Of a DNA stretch of 64,000 nucleotides, positions 17,750 through 27,331 are shown in pieces. Location: assembly GCF_000148725.1 (NCBI RefSeq), contig NZ_GL476311.1:317501-381500 (forward strand), given 5' to 3'. The position numbers were made by a program, and so were the translations under genes. Each line of letters begins with the position of its first letter. Position 1 is the stretch's first letter. The notes under the pieces were generated by a model. That model made no database searches, was not told where the DNA came from, and saw nothing but the letters and a program-made list of their open reading frames with translations. Source of the stretch: Roseibium sp. TrichSKD4. Its GTDB lineage: Bacteria; Pseudomonadota; Alphaproteobacteria; Rhizobiales; Stappiaceae.

Positions 17750-18530
17750 CCCAGCCGGAGCCTCTATCGTCATCATGCTGCGCAGCCTCAAGCTCTATGG
17801 CATGGCAAATGCCGTCGAAGACCTGGTCGCCCAAGGTGCCCCAGCCTTTGAAGCCGCGACCCCGATGTTATCACAGCTGCTCAAGGCTGAAATGGCGGAA
17901 CGAGAGGTTCGATCCATCGCTTACCACACAAAGGTCGCCCGCTTCCCTGCATACAAAGACCTCACCGGCTTTGATTTTGCGTCCAGTGAAATTAACGAAG
18001 CGAAAGTCCGGCAGTTACACCGGTGTGAGTTCATCGAAAACACCGAGAATGTCGTTCTGATCGGTGGGCCCGGCACGGGCAAAAGCCACACCGCCACAGC
18101 AATCGGCGTTCAGGCGATCGAACACCACAGGCGCAAGGTTCGGTTCTTCTCAACAGTGGAGCTGGTCAATGCACTGGAGCAAGAAAAAGCGATTGGCAAG
18201 GCTGGGAAAATCGCTGATATGCTGACCAAAGTCGACTTGGTCATCCTGGATGAGCTCGGTTACCTGCCGTTCAGTTCATCAGGTGGGGCACTGCTCTTTC
18301 ACCTGCTCAGCAAGCTCTACGAGCGCACAAGCGTCATCATCACAACCAACCGTAGCTTCTCAGAATGGGCGCAGGTCTTCACAGATGCAAAGATGACCAC
18401 CGCTCTCTTAGACCGCCTCACGCACCGCTGCCACATCTTGGAAACAGGCAACGACAGCTACCGCTTCAAAGCCAGTTCCAAGGATACAAAGAAAACTAGA
18501 AAGGAGACCCCAACATTGACCGCGTCATAG
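17739..18530 (+). CDS. istB: IS21 helper ATPase IstB
   Basis: A 263-residue AAA+ ATPase related to DnaC. Walker A is GGPGTGKS at residues 109-116, Walker B is [11 protein letters not shown], and sensor I is [11 protein letters not shown]. It assembles on target DNA and delivers it to IstA. Its start overlaps the istA end by 11 bases. It appears intact. Confidence 0.93.
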   Translation: MRHDPAGASIVIMLRSLKLYGMANAVEDLVAQGAPAFEAATPMLSQLLKAEMAEREVRSIAYHTKVARFPAYKDLTGFDFASSEINEAKVRQLHRCEFIENTENVVLIGGPGTGKSHTATAIGVQAIEHHRRKVRFFSTVELVNALEQEKAIGKAGKIADMLTKVDLVILDELGYLPFSSSGGALLFHLLSKLYERTSVIITTNRSFSEWAQVFTDAKMTTALLDRLTHRCHILETGNDSYRFKASSKDTKKTRKETPTLTAS

Positions 18531-19278
18531 ACCACGACGCATAACTAAAGGTGGGTCAATTCTCGGTGAAAATACCGGGTCAGTTCTCAGTGAAAATCAA
18601 CAGCTTGCGCTCAAAGTAGAGCTCCTTGACGACGTTGCTTGGAGTTCGTGAGGCGTACACGACGGCGACCACGTGCCCGTCATGAATGACCGGCATGGCT
18701 GCAAATATGCGAACCCGGGTTCCGCGGCTGATGGAATAGATCGGCTGGGAATTGTCGACGGGGCGTTCCCTCAAGGCGCTGGCGTAAGCCCCTTGCAGGG
18801 CTGGACCGACCTCATCGACATGGGCCAGCGACAGACCCACTTCCGAGCGCCCCGCAATTACGGTTCCGTTGAAATCGAGGATCCGAAAACCGGCGAGGGT
18901 CGTCTGTTGAATGTCCATGATCATTGGAGCAACGAAGTCTGCGAGCCCCAGATAGGCGCTTGCCACCGGTTTCAGGGCGTGCCGGGCGTCCGGCCTTTTG
19001 GGCTGGATGGGCGTGGTGCTTATATCCAGCTGGGGAAGCGTTGGTGACCACTTTTCACCTTTCGCCAGTTTGGGAGGGGCGACTGGTTGTCCGCGTGGAA
19101 AATCACCAAGGGCGACGTCGGAAAGATATTGGATAATGGCCGCGCGAAGTCCGGCCGACTGGGCGATCAGTTCTGCCTCGGTGCTGCGAACCAGCTGGTT
19201 TTCGTAAAGGCGAAAGAAGAATATTCCGGTCAGGGGCAGAAGCAAGGCGACCGCGACCATCGCGCTTGCAATCATTGA

Positions 19279-20759
19279 GTCCGCCCTGAACAACGTCTAA
19301 GCCATTGATGTTGCGCGTGGCCGAAGCAATACGCAAATATTCGATTTGACCGGTTTGGGGATGGGGTTTGTGATCCAGAGCAGCAAAATGATCAGTGCAT
19401 TGAGGATCAGACGCAGGTTATGACCGGCTGCGGCCAGCAGGGCGTTGATGGCATCGCCATTTTTGCCATTGAGGAAGTTCCGGTCAAGTCGTCCATCTGT
19501 TTTCATGTGGCCGATGGTGGCCTCGATCGCTGATCGTCGTTTCAGCTCACGCTTCATCTGTGCCGTCAGCCCGCGCTTCTGGCCGGAGATCATGACCTTG
19601 GCGTCGCCCTCATAATCATGCCCCCGATAGCCACGGTCCACATAGACACGCTCAGCTTTGGTGCCGCAGACTTTCTCAGCCTGACTGATGGTGTCATTCA
19701 AGGTGTGCCCATCATAGGGATTGCCCTCAAAAGCCCTCGCCGCAAGAACCAATCCTTCCCGATTGGTCGTGGCAATGCCAACCTTGGCCCCGAACTCGTA
19801 AGGTGTTCGCGCCTTGCCCTTGGCAATACAGGCCACTTCCGGCGCATGCATGGAATAAATCTTGTTTTTGTCCTTGGGGGTCTGGGCCAGAAGCCGCTCC
19901 ACCAGTCCCAGCAGACGGGAGAACCGGTGCTCAAGACCTTCGTTGCCTGCGATCTTGCGGGAGATGTCGCGATAGACCCGGCCCAGATAGGTCTTCAGCT
20001 TTTTGAGTTCCCGGCGCATCCGCTTGAACTGTTTGGCATGGGCATAACGGCCCGCCATCAAGGCCGCCTTTTTGGCAACTCTGGTATGGCTGCGACGCAA
20101 GATGATGCCGGCCCTCTTGGCCTGGCGCACCAGAAGCTGCAAGGCCTTGTGATAAAGACGGCTATCGGTGGGATGGGCAATGGCTTTGGGTTGAACGGTC
20201 GTATCAACCAAGACCCGCTCAAGGCTGCTCTTCTTGATCGTCCCGCTCTCAATCGCAACACCTACCGTAGCAGAAAGAAGCTTTTCCATTCCCTCAGGAC
20301 CAATCCGTTTGCGCCAGCGGGTCATGGTTGAGGGATCAATGGGGAATTGGTGCTGGAAAAACTCAAAACCGCAGAAAGACTGCCAGTAGGGGTTTTCAAC
20401 CCAACGCTCAACCGTCTCTTCATCGGAAAGATCGTACATGTGCTTGAGAAAGTGCAGCCCGGCCATCAGACGCGTTGGTTTGGCCGGTCGTCCCAAGGGG
20501 CGATAATGCCTGCCGAACTCCGCATCAAATTCATCCCAAGGCATCAGACCAGACAGCCGCACCAACGAATGGTTCATATCGATGATTGCGGCCAGGCGTT
20601 CCTTGAACAGATCGCCACACCGTTTGTTGCGTTTTGAAGGTCTCATGAGAATATGCCAGAAAATGCGTGCTTCGGATCAACTAACCGGCATATTCACACA
20701 TCCAAAACCCAATGGGTATCCATACTCTTCAATCAGTTAAGGGGTTTTTCAGCGCGAAC
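19279..20759 (-). mobile_element. IS5-family-like insertion sequence in the kinase gene
   Basis: The ends GTCCGCCCTGAACAACGTC (19279-19297) and, on the other strand, GTTCGCGCTGAAAAACCCC (from 20759) match at 15 of 19 bases. The target CATTGA is duplicated at 19273-19278 and 20760-20765. Deleting the element and one copy restores the kinase reading frame. One transposase gene fills it. Family placement is from the transposase sequence. Confidence 0.85.
19297..20646 (-). CDS. IS5-family-like transposase
   Basis: A 449-residue DDE transposase, apparently full length. Its N-terminal domain has LVRLSGLMPWDEFDAEF and the GRPAKPTRLMAGLHFLKHMY motif. Catalytic segments are ERVLVDTTVQPKA (first Asp), AERVYVDRGYRGHDY (second Asp) and RRSAIEATIGHMKTDGRL (Glu). 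A helical insertion separates the first two. It ends inside the terminal repeat. Confidence 0.9.
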   Translation of the reverse strand: MRPSKRNKRCGDLFKERLAAIIDMNHSLVRLSGLMPWDEFDAEFGRHYRPLGRPAKPTRLMAGLHFLKHMYDLSDEETVERWVENPYWQSFCGFEFFQHQFPIDPSTMTRWRKRIGPEGMEKLLSATVGVAIESGTIKKSSLERVLVDTTVQPKAIAHPTDSRLYHKALQLLVRQAKRAGIILRRSHTRVAKKAALMAGRYAHAKQFKRMRRELKKLKTYLGRVYRDISRKIAGNEGLEHRFSRLLGLVERLLAQTPKDKNKIYSMHAPEVACIAKGKARTPYEFGAKVGIATTNREGLVLAARAFEGNPYDGHTLNDTISQAEKVCGTKAERVYVDRGYRGHDYEGDAKVMISGQKRGLTAQMKRELKRRSAIEATIGHMKTDGRLDRNFLNGKNGDAINALLAAAGHNLRLILNALIILLLWITNPIPKPVKSNICVLLRPRATSMA

Positions 20760-20791
20760 CATTGACAATGACGGGCGCCATTTTGTCCGCA

Positions 20792-21502
20792 TCAGGCCCG
20801 GTTCCCCGCGTGACTGCAAGCCCCGATTCGAAAGCCCACGCCGTGCACGGTCTCTATCACGTCCTCGCAGCCGACCTTGGCGAATTTGGCCCTGAGATTG
20901 CGGATATGGCTGTCGATGGTTCGGTCCGACACATGAATGTTGTCGGGATAGGCAAGGTCCAGAATCCGTGACCGTTCGAACACCATGGTCGGCCGTTTCA
21001 CGAGGATGTGGAGGATCGAAAATTCCAGTTTTGTCAGACCGAGTGCTGTCTGGTTTATCCGCGCTGTGAAAGCCTCTGGTTTCAGGACCAGATCACCATG
21101 GTGCAGGCAGTCATCCTCTTCCCCTTCTCTTGCCATTCCGAGCTTTCCGCGCCGCAGAATGGCACTGACCCTGGCCACAAGTTCGCGTGGGCTGAAGGGC
21201 TTGGTGACATAGTCATCGCCGCCGATTTCCAGTCCGAGTATCCTGTCAATCTCCTCATCGCGCGCAGATAGGAAAAGAATAGGCACTTCTGACATGCACC
21301 GGATCTGGCGGCAGACCTCAAGCCCGTCCAGTTCCGGCAATCCCACGTCCAGAACAATGAAGTCGAACGACGAGCCCTTGAAGGTGGTTACCGCAGCCAG
21401 TCCGTCTGGCGCCACGACCGCACGGTAACCTGCCTTTTCCAGAGCAAAGCAAATCACGTCTGAGATGTTGCGGTCATCTTCAACCACAAGGATCGATTTC
21501 AC
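20792..21502 (-). CDS. OmpR-family response regulator
   Basis: A 236-residue regulator. The receiver domain has acidic D9/D10, phospho-acceptor D52, S79 and K101. The winged-helix output domain carries TKLEFSILHILV and SDRTIDSHIRNLRAKF, ending GVGFRIG. It sits 15 bases after the VIT/VWA gene on the same strand and overlaps the start of the broken kinase. It most likely controls the exosortase operon or a related envelope response. With its kinase destroyed it is an orphan here unless another kinase signals to it. Confidence 0.92.
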   Translation of the reverse strand: MKSILVVEDDRNISDVICFALEKAGYRAVVAPDGLAAVTTFKGSSFDFIVLDVGLPELDGLEVCRQIRCMSEVPILFLSARDEEIDRILGLEIGGDDYVTKPFSPRELVARVSAILRRGKLGMAREGEEDDCLHHGDLVLKPEAFTARINQTALGLTKLEFSILHILVKRPTMVFERSRILDLAYPDNIHVSDRTIDSHIRNLRAKFAKVGCEDVIETVHGVGFRIGACSHAGNRA

Positions 21503-21517
21503 GATTTGCCGGTCCTT

Positions 21518-23758
21518 CTATCGTTGGGGCGTTTCCAGCCACCAACCATCTTTAGCAATCCGGTCGGGAACATTAAATGGCCGGTTTGTTTTTCCGTCTT
21601 CTGGAGCGGAGCACTGGCGCTTTATCCACCTTTGCAGCCGCGTCCGGTAACGGGCCATCAGCATAAACAGCGCGCCAAGGAGCGCAGCCCAACCTTCCGG
21701 CTCGGGAGTGGAAGACCCGGAAAGGTTCAGTTTTGGATAGGCCGCTTTCGAAATGCCCGAAACCTTTGGAAGCGGCACAGACGTCTTTGCATTGGCGGAC
21801 GGATCGGGATTTTGAATCTTCTGAGAAACCGCAATGAAGGACGTGAACGCGCTTTGCAGCGAGTATTCCAGGCCCAGCCGAATGATCTCCGCTTTTGCTT
21901 TCGCATCGGTTCCGCCCGATAGCGTCAGGGCCCGCTCTTTTTCAAAAATCTGCTCACGCGCCCAGATGAGTGGCAAAGGGCTGTCTGCCTTCGGCTCAGT
22001 ATCGGATTTGGTGTCCTTGAGAGTAAGTGAGACCGGAATTTCGGCTCGCCTGCCGTTCACGAGCCCCTTGACCGTAATTTGGTGAGCGCCTTCGCCCTTG
22101 TAGCGCGCCATGACATCTATCGCGTTGCCCGCAAAAAGGTCAGGCAGACGGGCGGTCGTTTGATCTGAAACATCCAGACCGTTCCAGTCGATTTCGATAT
22201 CGGTCAGCAGTGGTGCATCAATGCTCGAAGCAAGGGCGGCTGCTGCTTCCTGTCCGGTTTCCCCCGGCTCAATGTAGCGAACCCGGCCACGCCCTTCCCG
22301 GGCAAGTCCTTCAAGCAAATACCGGTTGATCGCCTTTCCAATGCCAAAGGCGTGGATGCGAGCGTTACCAATCCGGTCGTATACCGTCTGAATGACCTCC
22401 CGGTCACCGCCAATATACCCATCGGTCAGGAAAACAACGATCCGCATTGTCCCGGGGACTGGCGGCAAATCGAACGCAGCGTTGATGGCATTGTTCATTT
22501 CTGTGCCGCCGCGTGCCGACAATCCGGTCACGAAATTTTTGCCTGCCTTGATATTTGCCCTTGTTGCGGGCATGGCGGACTTGGCGAATGCAGACGTGTT
22601 GTTTGCAAAGCGCAGGATGCGGAACTGATCATTTTCGCGCAGGCCGTCGAGGGCAGCATGCATGAAGGACTTGCTGGCATCCATCGGCTGGCCGCCCATG
22701 GAGCCTGATGTATCAAGGACAAAAACAAGTTCGCGGGGGGTGACAAGATCTTCCGGAGCCAATTTTGGCGGTTCGATATGCAATGACAGAAAGCCGCCGC
22801 GTGTCTCGTCAAAATGTGTCAGTGCGCCCGTAGCCATGCGCTTTTCTGCGGCCATGGAATACCGCAGGACGAAGTCGCGATTATCGATCTCCCGCCCCTC
22901 CGCGAAGTGGAAACTCGTTCCGCTGTCATTGGTTTTTGTTTCGATTTCATGGGTGGACGAGGCGAGCGAGAGAAACCTGGTTGCAGATCTCAAGGCGGCG
23001 TTCAGCTCGACCCGCCGGGGATCAATCTTGTCCGGTGCCGTCAAGCCGATGACCGGCGGATACTCGGGCAGGCGCTCGACCAGCCATCCGCTCCCATCTT
23101 GAACAGGAAGGGTCCGCTGTCGCTGGTGGTCCACGGGCAGATAGTCATCATCTGTATCCAGCGCCATCGCCGTTGCAATTGTCTTTGGAAGGACGCCTTC
23201 ATAGCGCGGGCCGACCACCATCGGCACGACCAGCTCGTAGGCATCGTCAATGCGTGGAACTTTCTGAACGTAGTTCAGTGTAATGAGGACCTGCTCACCC
23301 GGCATGAGGTTCGCAATGTTTTGCGTAAACATGTTCGGACGAGGTTGTTCGAGCAGGGCTGCAGCCTTGCCGTCCGCCTTGGCCGTCTCGAAAGTCGCCT
23401 TGGCGTCTTCCTTTTTCTTCATGACCGCCTCGATGGTCTCATCACCGACGGTCATCGTCATGCGGTAAACGGCGGCTTTCTGAACGAGGGGAAACAGATA
23501 GGTCGCATCAACGGGAACAGTGCTGGGATTGAAAAAGCTCTGCGTCACGGAAACCGTGGCGAACGGTCCGTCAATGGCAATGTCGTAGGTCGTTTTCAGC
23601 ATGGGAAGTTCGACTTTTTTGCTGCCTTCCATTGCAAAGAGTTGCCCTGCCTGCTGGCCGCGAAGATCAGGATCTTCGCGCGTATGCCCACCCGCGGGGA
23701 GCAGGATCATCACGGCCATGAGCCCACTATGGACAATGCGTGAGGAGAAGAATGTCAT
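21518..23758 (-). CDS. VIT and VWA domain protein with PEP-CTERM-like sorting tail
   Basis: A 746-residue surface protein. A hydrophobic secretion segment (about residues 8-25) is followed by a VIT domain (about 45-175; TTYDIAIDGPFATVSVTQ, EAVMKKKEDAKATFE) and a VWA domain with the MIDAS motif DTSGSMGG near residue 350 and TDGYIGG further on. Near residue 685 lies PEPEGWAALLGALFMLMARYR, a PEP-CTERM-like signal of PEP, membrane helix and arginines. It continues another 35 residues, which is unusual. It sits 12 bases after the exosortase gene and is its likely substrate. Confidence 0.85.
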   Translation of the reverse strand: MTFFSSRIVHSGLMAVMILLPAGGHTREDPDLRGQQAGQLFAMEGSKKVELPMLKTTYDIAIDGPFATVSVTQSFFNPSTVPVDATYLFPLVQKAAVYRMTMTVGDETIEAVMKKKEDAKATFETAKADGKAAALLEQPRPNMFTQNIANLMPGEQVLITLNYVQKVPRIDDAYELVVPMVVGPRYEGVLPKTIATAMALDTDDDYLPVDHQRQRTLPVQDGSGWLVERLPEYPPVIGLTAPDKIDPRRVELNAALRSATRFLSLASSTHEIETKTNDSGTSFHFAEGREIDNRDFVLRYSMAAEKRMATGALTHFDETRGGFLSLHIEPPKLAPEDLVTPRELVFVLDTSGSMGGQPMDASKSFMHAALDGLRENDQFRILRFANNTSAFAKSAMPATRANIKAGKNFVTGLSARGGTEMNNAINAAFDLPPVPGTMRIVVFLTDGYIGGDREVIQTVYDRIGNARIHAFGIGKAINRYLLEGLAREGRGRVRYIEPGETGQEAAAALASSIDAPLLTDIEIDWNGLDVSDQTTARLPDLFAGNAIDVMARYKGEGAHQITVKGLVNGRRAEIPVSLTLKDTKSDTEPKADSPLPLIWAREQIFEKERALTLSGGTDAKAKAEIIRLGLEYSLQSAFTSFIAVSQKIQNPDPSANAKTSVPLPKVSGISKAAYPKLNLSGSSTPEPEGWAALLGALFMLMARYRTRLQRWIKRQCSAPEDGKTNRPFNVPDRIAKDGWWLETPQR

Positions 23759-23770
23759 TTTCGTTTCCTT

Positions 23771-25264
23771 TCAATTGCTTGGGGGTGTCAGATCGAGGGC
23801 TGCGAGGGTGGCGGCTTCAAAATGTTCGCGGTCTGTATCTGCAAGGTGCCAAGGCGTGATCCGCATGACGCTTTGCCATGAGCTTTCCGGTGCCTGGAGC
23901 CACTGCCAGATTGCTTCCGCGACATTGGACGTGACGGTGCCGTCGTCTCGCCGGAAACTGACCGAGACCTTCCAGTCGTTGCCCTGAAGATCTTCGGCGC
24001 GATAAATCGCGGTCGGTACCGGTTCAAACCGTGTTCCAAGGAAACGAACGGAATAGCCAAGGCCGCGCAGGCACTCGTCCGGGGAATGCAGATGGCGTAG
24101 CGGCGAAGTCGTGTTGACAACTGTCACAGCCATCGGGCCGTAGACCATCTTGCGCGTCGTGCCGCCATAGGCTTCGAAATAGCCACGCTCGCGATCCGTC
24201 AGCGCAAGGGGATGTCCGATCTTGCCGTTAAGCGAGGTCGGAAGCGGCGCTGTTTCGATAACTCGCGAGACATCGAGGGCTTTTCTGGGGGCGCTGGTGA
24301 TGAGAATGGCTGCCAGAATGGCGAGGAAGGACACAGCGGTCAGGGCTGGCTTTGACCGCTCCGTTCCGGGCCGCGCAGGCAGGCTTGGGCTGGAGGCGCT
24401 AGGCGGCCTGTCTTTGCTCTTGAAGCAGAGGATTGGTGCTAGAAAGGTCAGTGTCGTCGCCAGTCCGATCACGTCGTGGAGTGGCCGGGCGAGCACATCG
24501 ACGCCGAGGTCGGGGCCGTGCACAATTCCCACAGCCAGCAGGCTAACGCGGACTGCATTTCCAATGACTGCCAGTGCAAGCCCTGCAATGAGATGCAAGC
24601 TTCCTTGATAAGGGGTTCGGCACTGTGCCGCGTTGAGTGCGACGACCGTTGCTGCAGCCAGCATGAGTCCACTTGTTCCCGAGCAGGGCAAGTCCACCAG
24701 AACGTCAAATCCTGAAACCTGCAGGCGAACCCCGCTACAGATCAGGTCCGGGTAAAATGGCTTCAAAATGGAGCAGGCAAGGTTCGCCGACCCTTCCTGA
24801 AGCGGATATCCAAGAACCCGTTGCGCAATCCGCTCAAACGGCAGGGAGAAAAGGAACAGGACGGAAAGCCAGAAGCCAGACAGGGGTCTTGGTCGTTCGC
24901 GCAGCCGCAACAGGATTGCAATCGCATAGACATCGATAGCCAGTGCGACGCCGCCGATCACGTTGATTGCCGCGACCTGACCCAGAAGGCGAAGGGCTGC
25001 TGCAAGGACCAGCATCCAAAGGGCGGGAACAAGCGTGTTCGACCTAGCGCAGACCGCCTGGCCACTTTTCAACGACCAGATCACAAGGGCGCACAGGGCT
25101 ACGAGGTAGAGAAATCCGACGGACCGGTAGGACGGATCGAGCCACGTCGCCACCAGCCAACGGATCGGCTCAACCGCGAGGATGAGCGAAGCGACGGCGA
25201 AACCTGCATAGGCAAGTCTGGCGTTATGGGTTGTTATCTGTCTGGTGATGGCTGTTGAGGACAT
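23771..25264 (-). CDS. Exosortase with EpsI-like C-terminal domain
   Basis: A 497-residue polytopic membrane protein. The exosortase triad is visible: C194 in VDLPCSGTSGL, R239 in GNAVRVSLL and H263 in RPLHDVIGL. Residues 300-497 form a soluble EpsI-like domain with HSPDECLRGLGYSV. Exosortases cleave PEP-CTERM proteins at the membrane and pass them on for surface display. It is first in an operon with the VIT/VWA protein and a two-component system. The exact exosortase subtype cannot be settled by eye. Confidence 0.9.
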   Translation of the reverse strand: MSSTAITRQITTHNARLAYAGFAVASLILAVEPIRWLVATWLDPSYRSVGFLYLVALCALVIWSLKSGQAVCARSNTLVPALWMLVLAAALRLLGQVAAINVIGGVALAIDVYAIAILLRLRERPRPLSGFWLSVLFLFSLPFERIAQRVLGYPLQEGSANLACSILKPFYPDLICSGVRLQVSGFDVLVDLPCSGTSGLMLAAATVVALNAAQCRTPYQGSLHLIAGLALAVIGNAVRVSLLAVGIVHGPDLGVDVLARPLHDVIGLATTLTFLAPILCFKSKDRPPSASSPSLPARPGTERSKPALTAVSFLAILAAILITSAPRKALDVSRVIETAPLPTSLNGKIGHPLALTDRERGYFEAYGGTTRKMVYGPMAVTVVNTTSPLRHLHSPDECLRGLGYSVRFLGTRFEPVPTAIYRAEDLQGNDWKVSVSFRRDDGTVTSNVAEAIWQWLQAPESSWQSVMRITPWHLADTDREHFEAATLAALDLTPPSN

Positions 25265-25505
25265 GCCAGCAAGAGTGCCGACAGACCCGAGCAGTCCTTA
25301 GGGATGTATTGTGCAGATCTTTAGCAGATATTTCTCGCGAACCTAGATTTATAGCTGCTGCAATTTGATTGTTGCCTAAGGAGCTGAAACCAAGATAACG
25401 CAAAGGTAATTCTTTTATTGTTATGATTATCAATCAAACTGAGGGTTCAGCCATTTGGTGCATTTGGGCCTGAAAAAAATTTCAGAGTTTTAAAGATCGT
25501 TTCGG
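25265..25505. other. Divergent intergenic region
   Basis: 241 bases between the exosortase operon (leftward) and the five-gene operon (rightward). It is richer in A+T than its neighbours, notably 25395-25440, and must hold both promoters. I see no clear operator or terminator. Confidence 0.5.
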
Positions 25506-26456
25506 ATGTACGCGGCTTTTAAAAAGACCTTTTCAAAAGATCATCTCGATCTTGTTCTTCAAACATCCGAAGATCACGAAACGCGGATAGTCGAGTTTCC
25601 CGGTAGGTGGATGACACAAGATGAGCTTCAGGAACTGCGCGAGGCTCTGATTTCCATTGCTTCAAAGACGTTGGCACGCGGTTCTTTGACCTATGGCGTG
25701 TTCAAGGCTGACGGGAGTGGACTGAGAGATACCGTCATTACATTGATCCGAGATAGGTATTCCGGGCAGCCGATTGCCTTTAATGCTTTGGCGGTCATGG
25801 AAGTGGCGCACGGTAGTGCGACCGCAACCGTACTGCATCTAGGTCTGGTAATGGTCGATCCCGGGCAGCGGTCGCGTGGTTTGTCATGGGTGCTCTATGG
25901 TCTGACTTGCCTTTTATTCTTCCTTCGCAATCAATTGAGGCCGTTCTGGATATCGAATGTGACGCAGGTTCCGGCAATTGTCGGAATGGTCGCTGAGACT
26001 TTTTCAGCAGTTTATCCGCAACCCGATGATCGAAGTCGAAGAAGCATCGAACACCTTTTGCTGGCTCGGGAAATCATGGCCAATCATCGGCATGTCTTTG
26101 GAGTGGGGGCGGAAGCGGAGTTTGATGAAGCGTGTTTTGTAATCGGCAACGCTTACACGGGCGGATCTGATGACCTGAAGAAATCCTTTGACGTTGCGCA
26201 GAAGCACCGGGACGAGAAATACAACTCCTTCTGCAAGGACAGTCTCGATTACGAACGCGGGGATGATTTTCTGCAAATCGGCAGAATGGATATTTTCGCT
26301 TCTAAAGACTATCTGATGAAGTCTGTCCCGCGTCGGTCTGTTTTGGCCATTGTCGCCGCCGCGTTTTTCATATCGCTGCAGCGAGTTCTTCTTCCCATCA
26401 TTTACTGGTTTGATACTTCCCGGCCATGGCGCAGATTGCGTGCGAGAAACACATGA
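25506..26456 (+). CDS. Acyltransferase-like protein (GNAT fold suspected)
   Basis: A 316-residue protein, first gene of a five-gene overlapping operon. The central part resembles a GNAT acetyl-CoA-binding region: a strand ATVLHLGLVMVDPGQRSRG followed by LSWVLYGL, i.e. strand, V/M-x-P and Q-x-x-x-R-G. A hydrophobic helix near residues 278-298 may anchor the C-terminus to the membrane. Substrate unknown. The stop overlaps the next start by four bases. The family assignment is from pattern only. Confidence 0.5.
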   Translation: MYAAFKKTFSKDHLDLVLQTSEDHETRIVEFPGRWMTQDELQELREALISIASKTLARGSLTYGVFKADGSGLRDTVITLIRDRYSGQPIAFNALAVMEVAHGSATATVLHLGLVMVDPGQRSRGLSWVLYGLTCLLFFLRNQLRPFWISNVTQVPAIVGMVAETFSAVYPQPDDRSRRSIEHLLLAREIMANHRHVFGVGAEAEFDEACFVIGNAYTGGSDDLKKSFDVAQKHRDEKYNSFCKDSLDYERGDDFLQIGRMDIFASKDYLMKSVPRRSVLAIVAAAFFISLQRVLLPIIYWFDTSRPWRRLRARNT

Positions 26457-27331
26457 CAGGTTTTGATTATTCAGAGTTCACAACCCGCAATATTGGCTTT
26501 GTTAGCGCCGAGGAGCAGCAAAACCTTCGCGACGCTACAGTGTTCGTATGTGGAACGGGAGGCATGGGTGGGGCCTGTGTCTTTGCGTTGGTGCGCGCGG
26601 GCATCGGCAGGTTGATTCTGGCGGATATTGATGACTTTGAAATCTCCAATATGAACCGCCAGGCATTCGCCTTCTTGGACACAGTTGGTCAACACAAGGC
26701 GCATGCGACGGCAGAGATCTGTCGCCGGATCAATCCTGAGGTCGAACTCAAGGTGCTCGATGAAGGCTGGACCAGTGCCGTAGAAGAGTGCGTGTCTGAA
26801 AGTGTGATCATCGTCAATGGAACCGATGATCTGGCTGCATCCCTTCTTCTGTATCGCACCGCAAAGGCGCACGGAAAGACGGTTATTGACGCATATGCAT
26901 CACCACTTCCATCCATCTATGTAACGCGGCCAAGCGATCCTGCCCCTGAACAGCGTCTAGGCTACCCAACTCTCGACACGCCTTGGAATGCAATAACAGC
27001 TGACCAGCGATCTGAAGCGTTTTTGCGTGAGCTCGAATATGTGGTAATTCACTCTTCGTCCAGAAATCACGTCGATCTGAATGTCGCTGGCGAAGTCGCT
27101 GCAGGAAAAAGAAGCCGCATGTCTTTTGCACCCATGGTGCTAACGACTGGCATGTTGATGGCCTATGAAGTGATCAACGGTGTGCTTGGAAACAAGCACG
27201 GTGCGGACTGTCGCGGCTGGTTCCTAAATCCCTATTCCGGTCGCATCGAACGTCCTCGCAGTGCAATTGCTGCAAGTTTACTTCGTCCTCTGGTGCGCAG
27301 GTTCTTGTCGAACATGATGGGCACCCGATGA
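26453..27331 (+). CDS. ThiF/E1-like adenylyltransferase
   Basis: A 292-residue E1-like protein from the ATG at 26453. The nucleotide-binding loop is GTGGMGG near residue 31, followed by ADIDDFEISNMNRQ, the conserved Asp and Asn/Arg region that binds ATP, and INPEVELKVLDEG. No CxxC zinc pairs are visible, unlike ThiF or MoeB. E1-like enzymes adenylate carboxyl groups, often on a peptide or carrier C-terminus. It is second in the operon and ends in a four-base overlap with the next gene. Confidence 0.85.
   Translation: MTGFDYSEFTTRNIGFVSAEEQQNLRDATVFVCGTGGMGGACVFALVRAGIGRLILADIDDFEISNMNRQAFAFLDTVGQHKAHATAEICRRINPEVELKVLDEGWTSAVEECVSESVIIVNGTDDLAASLLLYRTAKAHGKTVIDAYASPLPSIYVTRPSDPAPEQRLGYPTLDTPWNAITADQRSEAFLRELEYVVIHSSSRNHVDLNVAGEVAAGKRSRMSFAPMVLTTGMLMAYEVINGVLGNKHGADCRGWFLNPYSGRIERPRSAIAASLLRPLVRRFLSNMMGTR

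Larger units (their letters stand above)
16107..18602 (+). mobile_element. IS21-family insertion sequence
   Basis: Perfect 28-base inverted ends at 16107-16134 and 18575-18602, beginning TGTTGATTTTCAC. Additional inner copies of the GAGAACTGACCC motif lie near 16149-16168 and 18551-18570, as is usual for the multiple transposase sites of IS21. It carries overlapping istA and istB. The bases just outside the ends (CGAG left, GCTT right) do not match, so there is no target duplication. The left flank is a primase and the right flank a kinase. Confidence 0.93.
18603..20792 (-). pseudogene. Sensor histidine kinase, split by one IS and truncated by another
   Basis: The kinase starts at 20792, its ATG overlapping the response-regulator TGA (TGATG). 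It reads MRTKWRPSLSM up to 20760. After removal of the 1481-base IS5-like element it continues at 19278 with IASAMVAVALLLPLTG, the first membrane segment, then a periplasmic sensor region with FRILDFNGTVIAG. It stops at 18603 where the IS21-type end begins. The second membrane helix, HAMP, dimerisation and ATPase parts are absent. It cannot act as a kinase. Confidence 0.85.

Noticed and set aside
22814-23743. A long open frame antisense to the VIT/VWA gene.
   Set aside because: It is the shadow of a GC-rich gene with good codon pattern on the other strand and has no ribosome site or neighbours in its direction.
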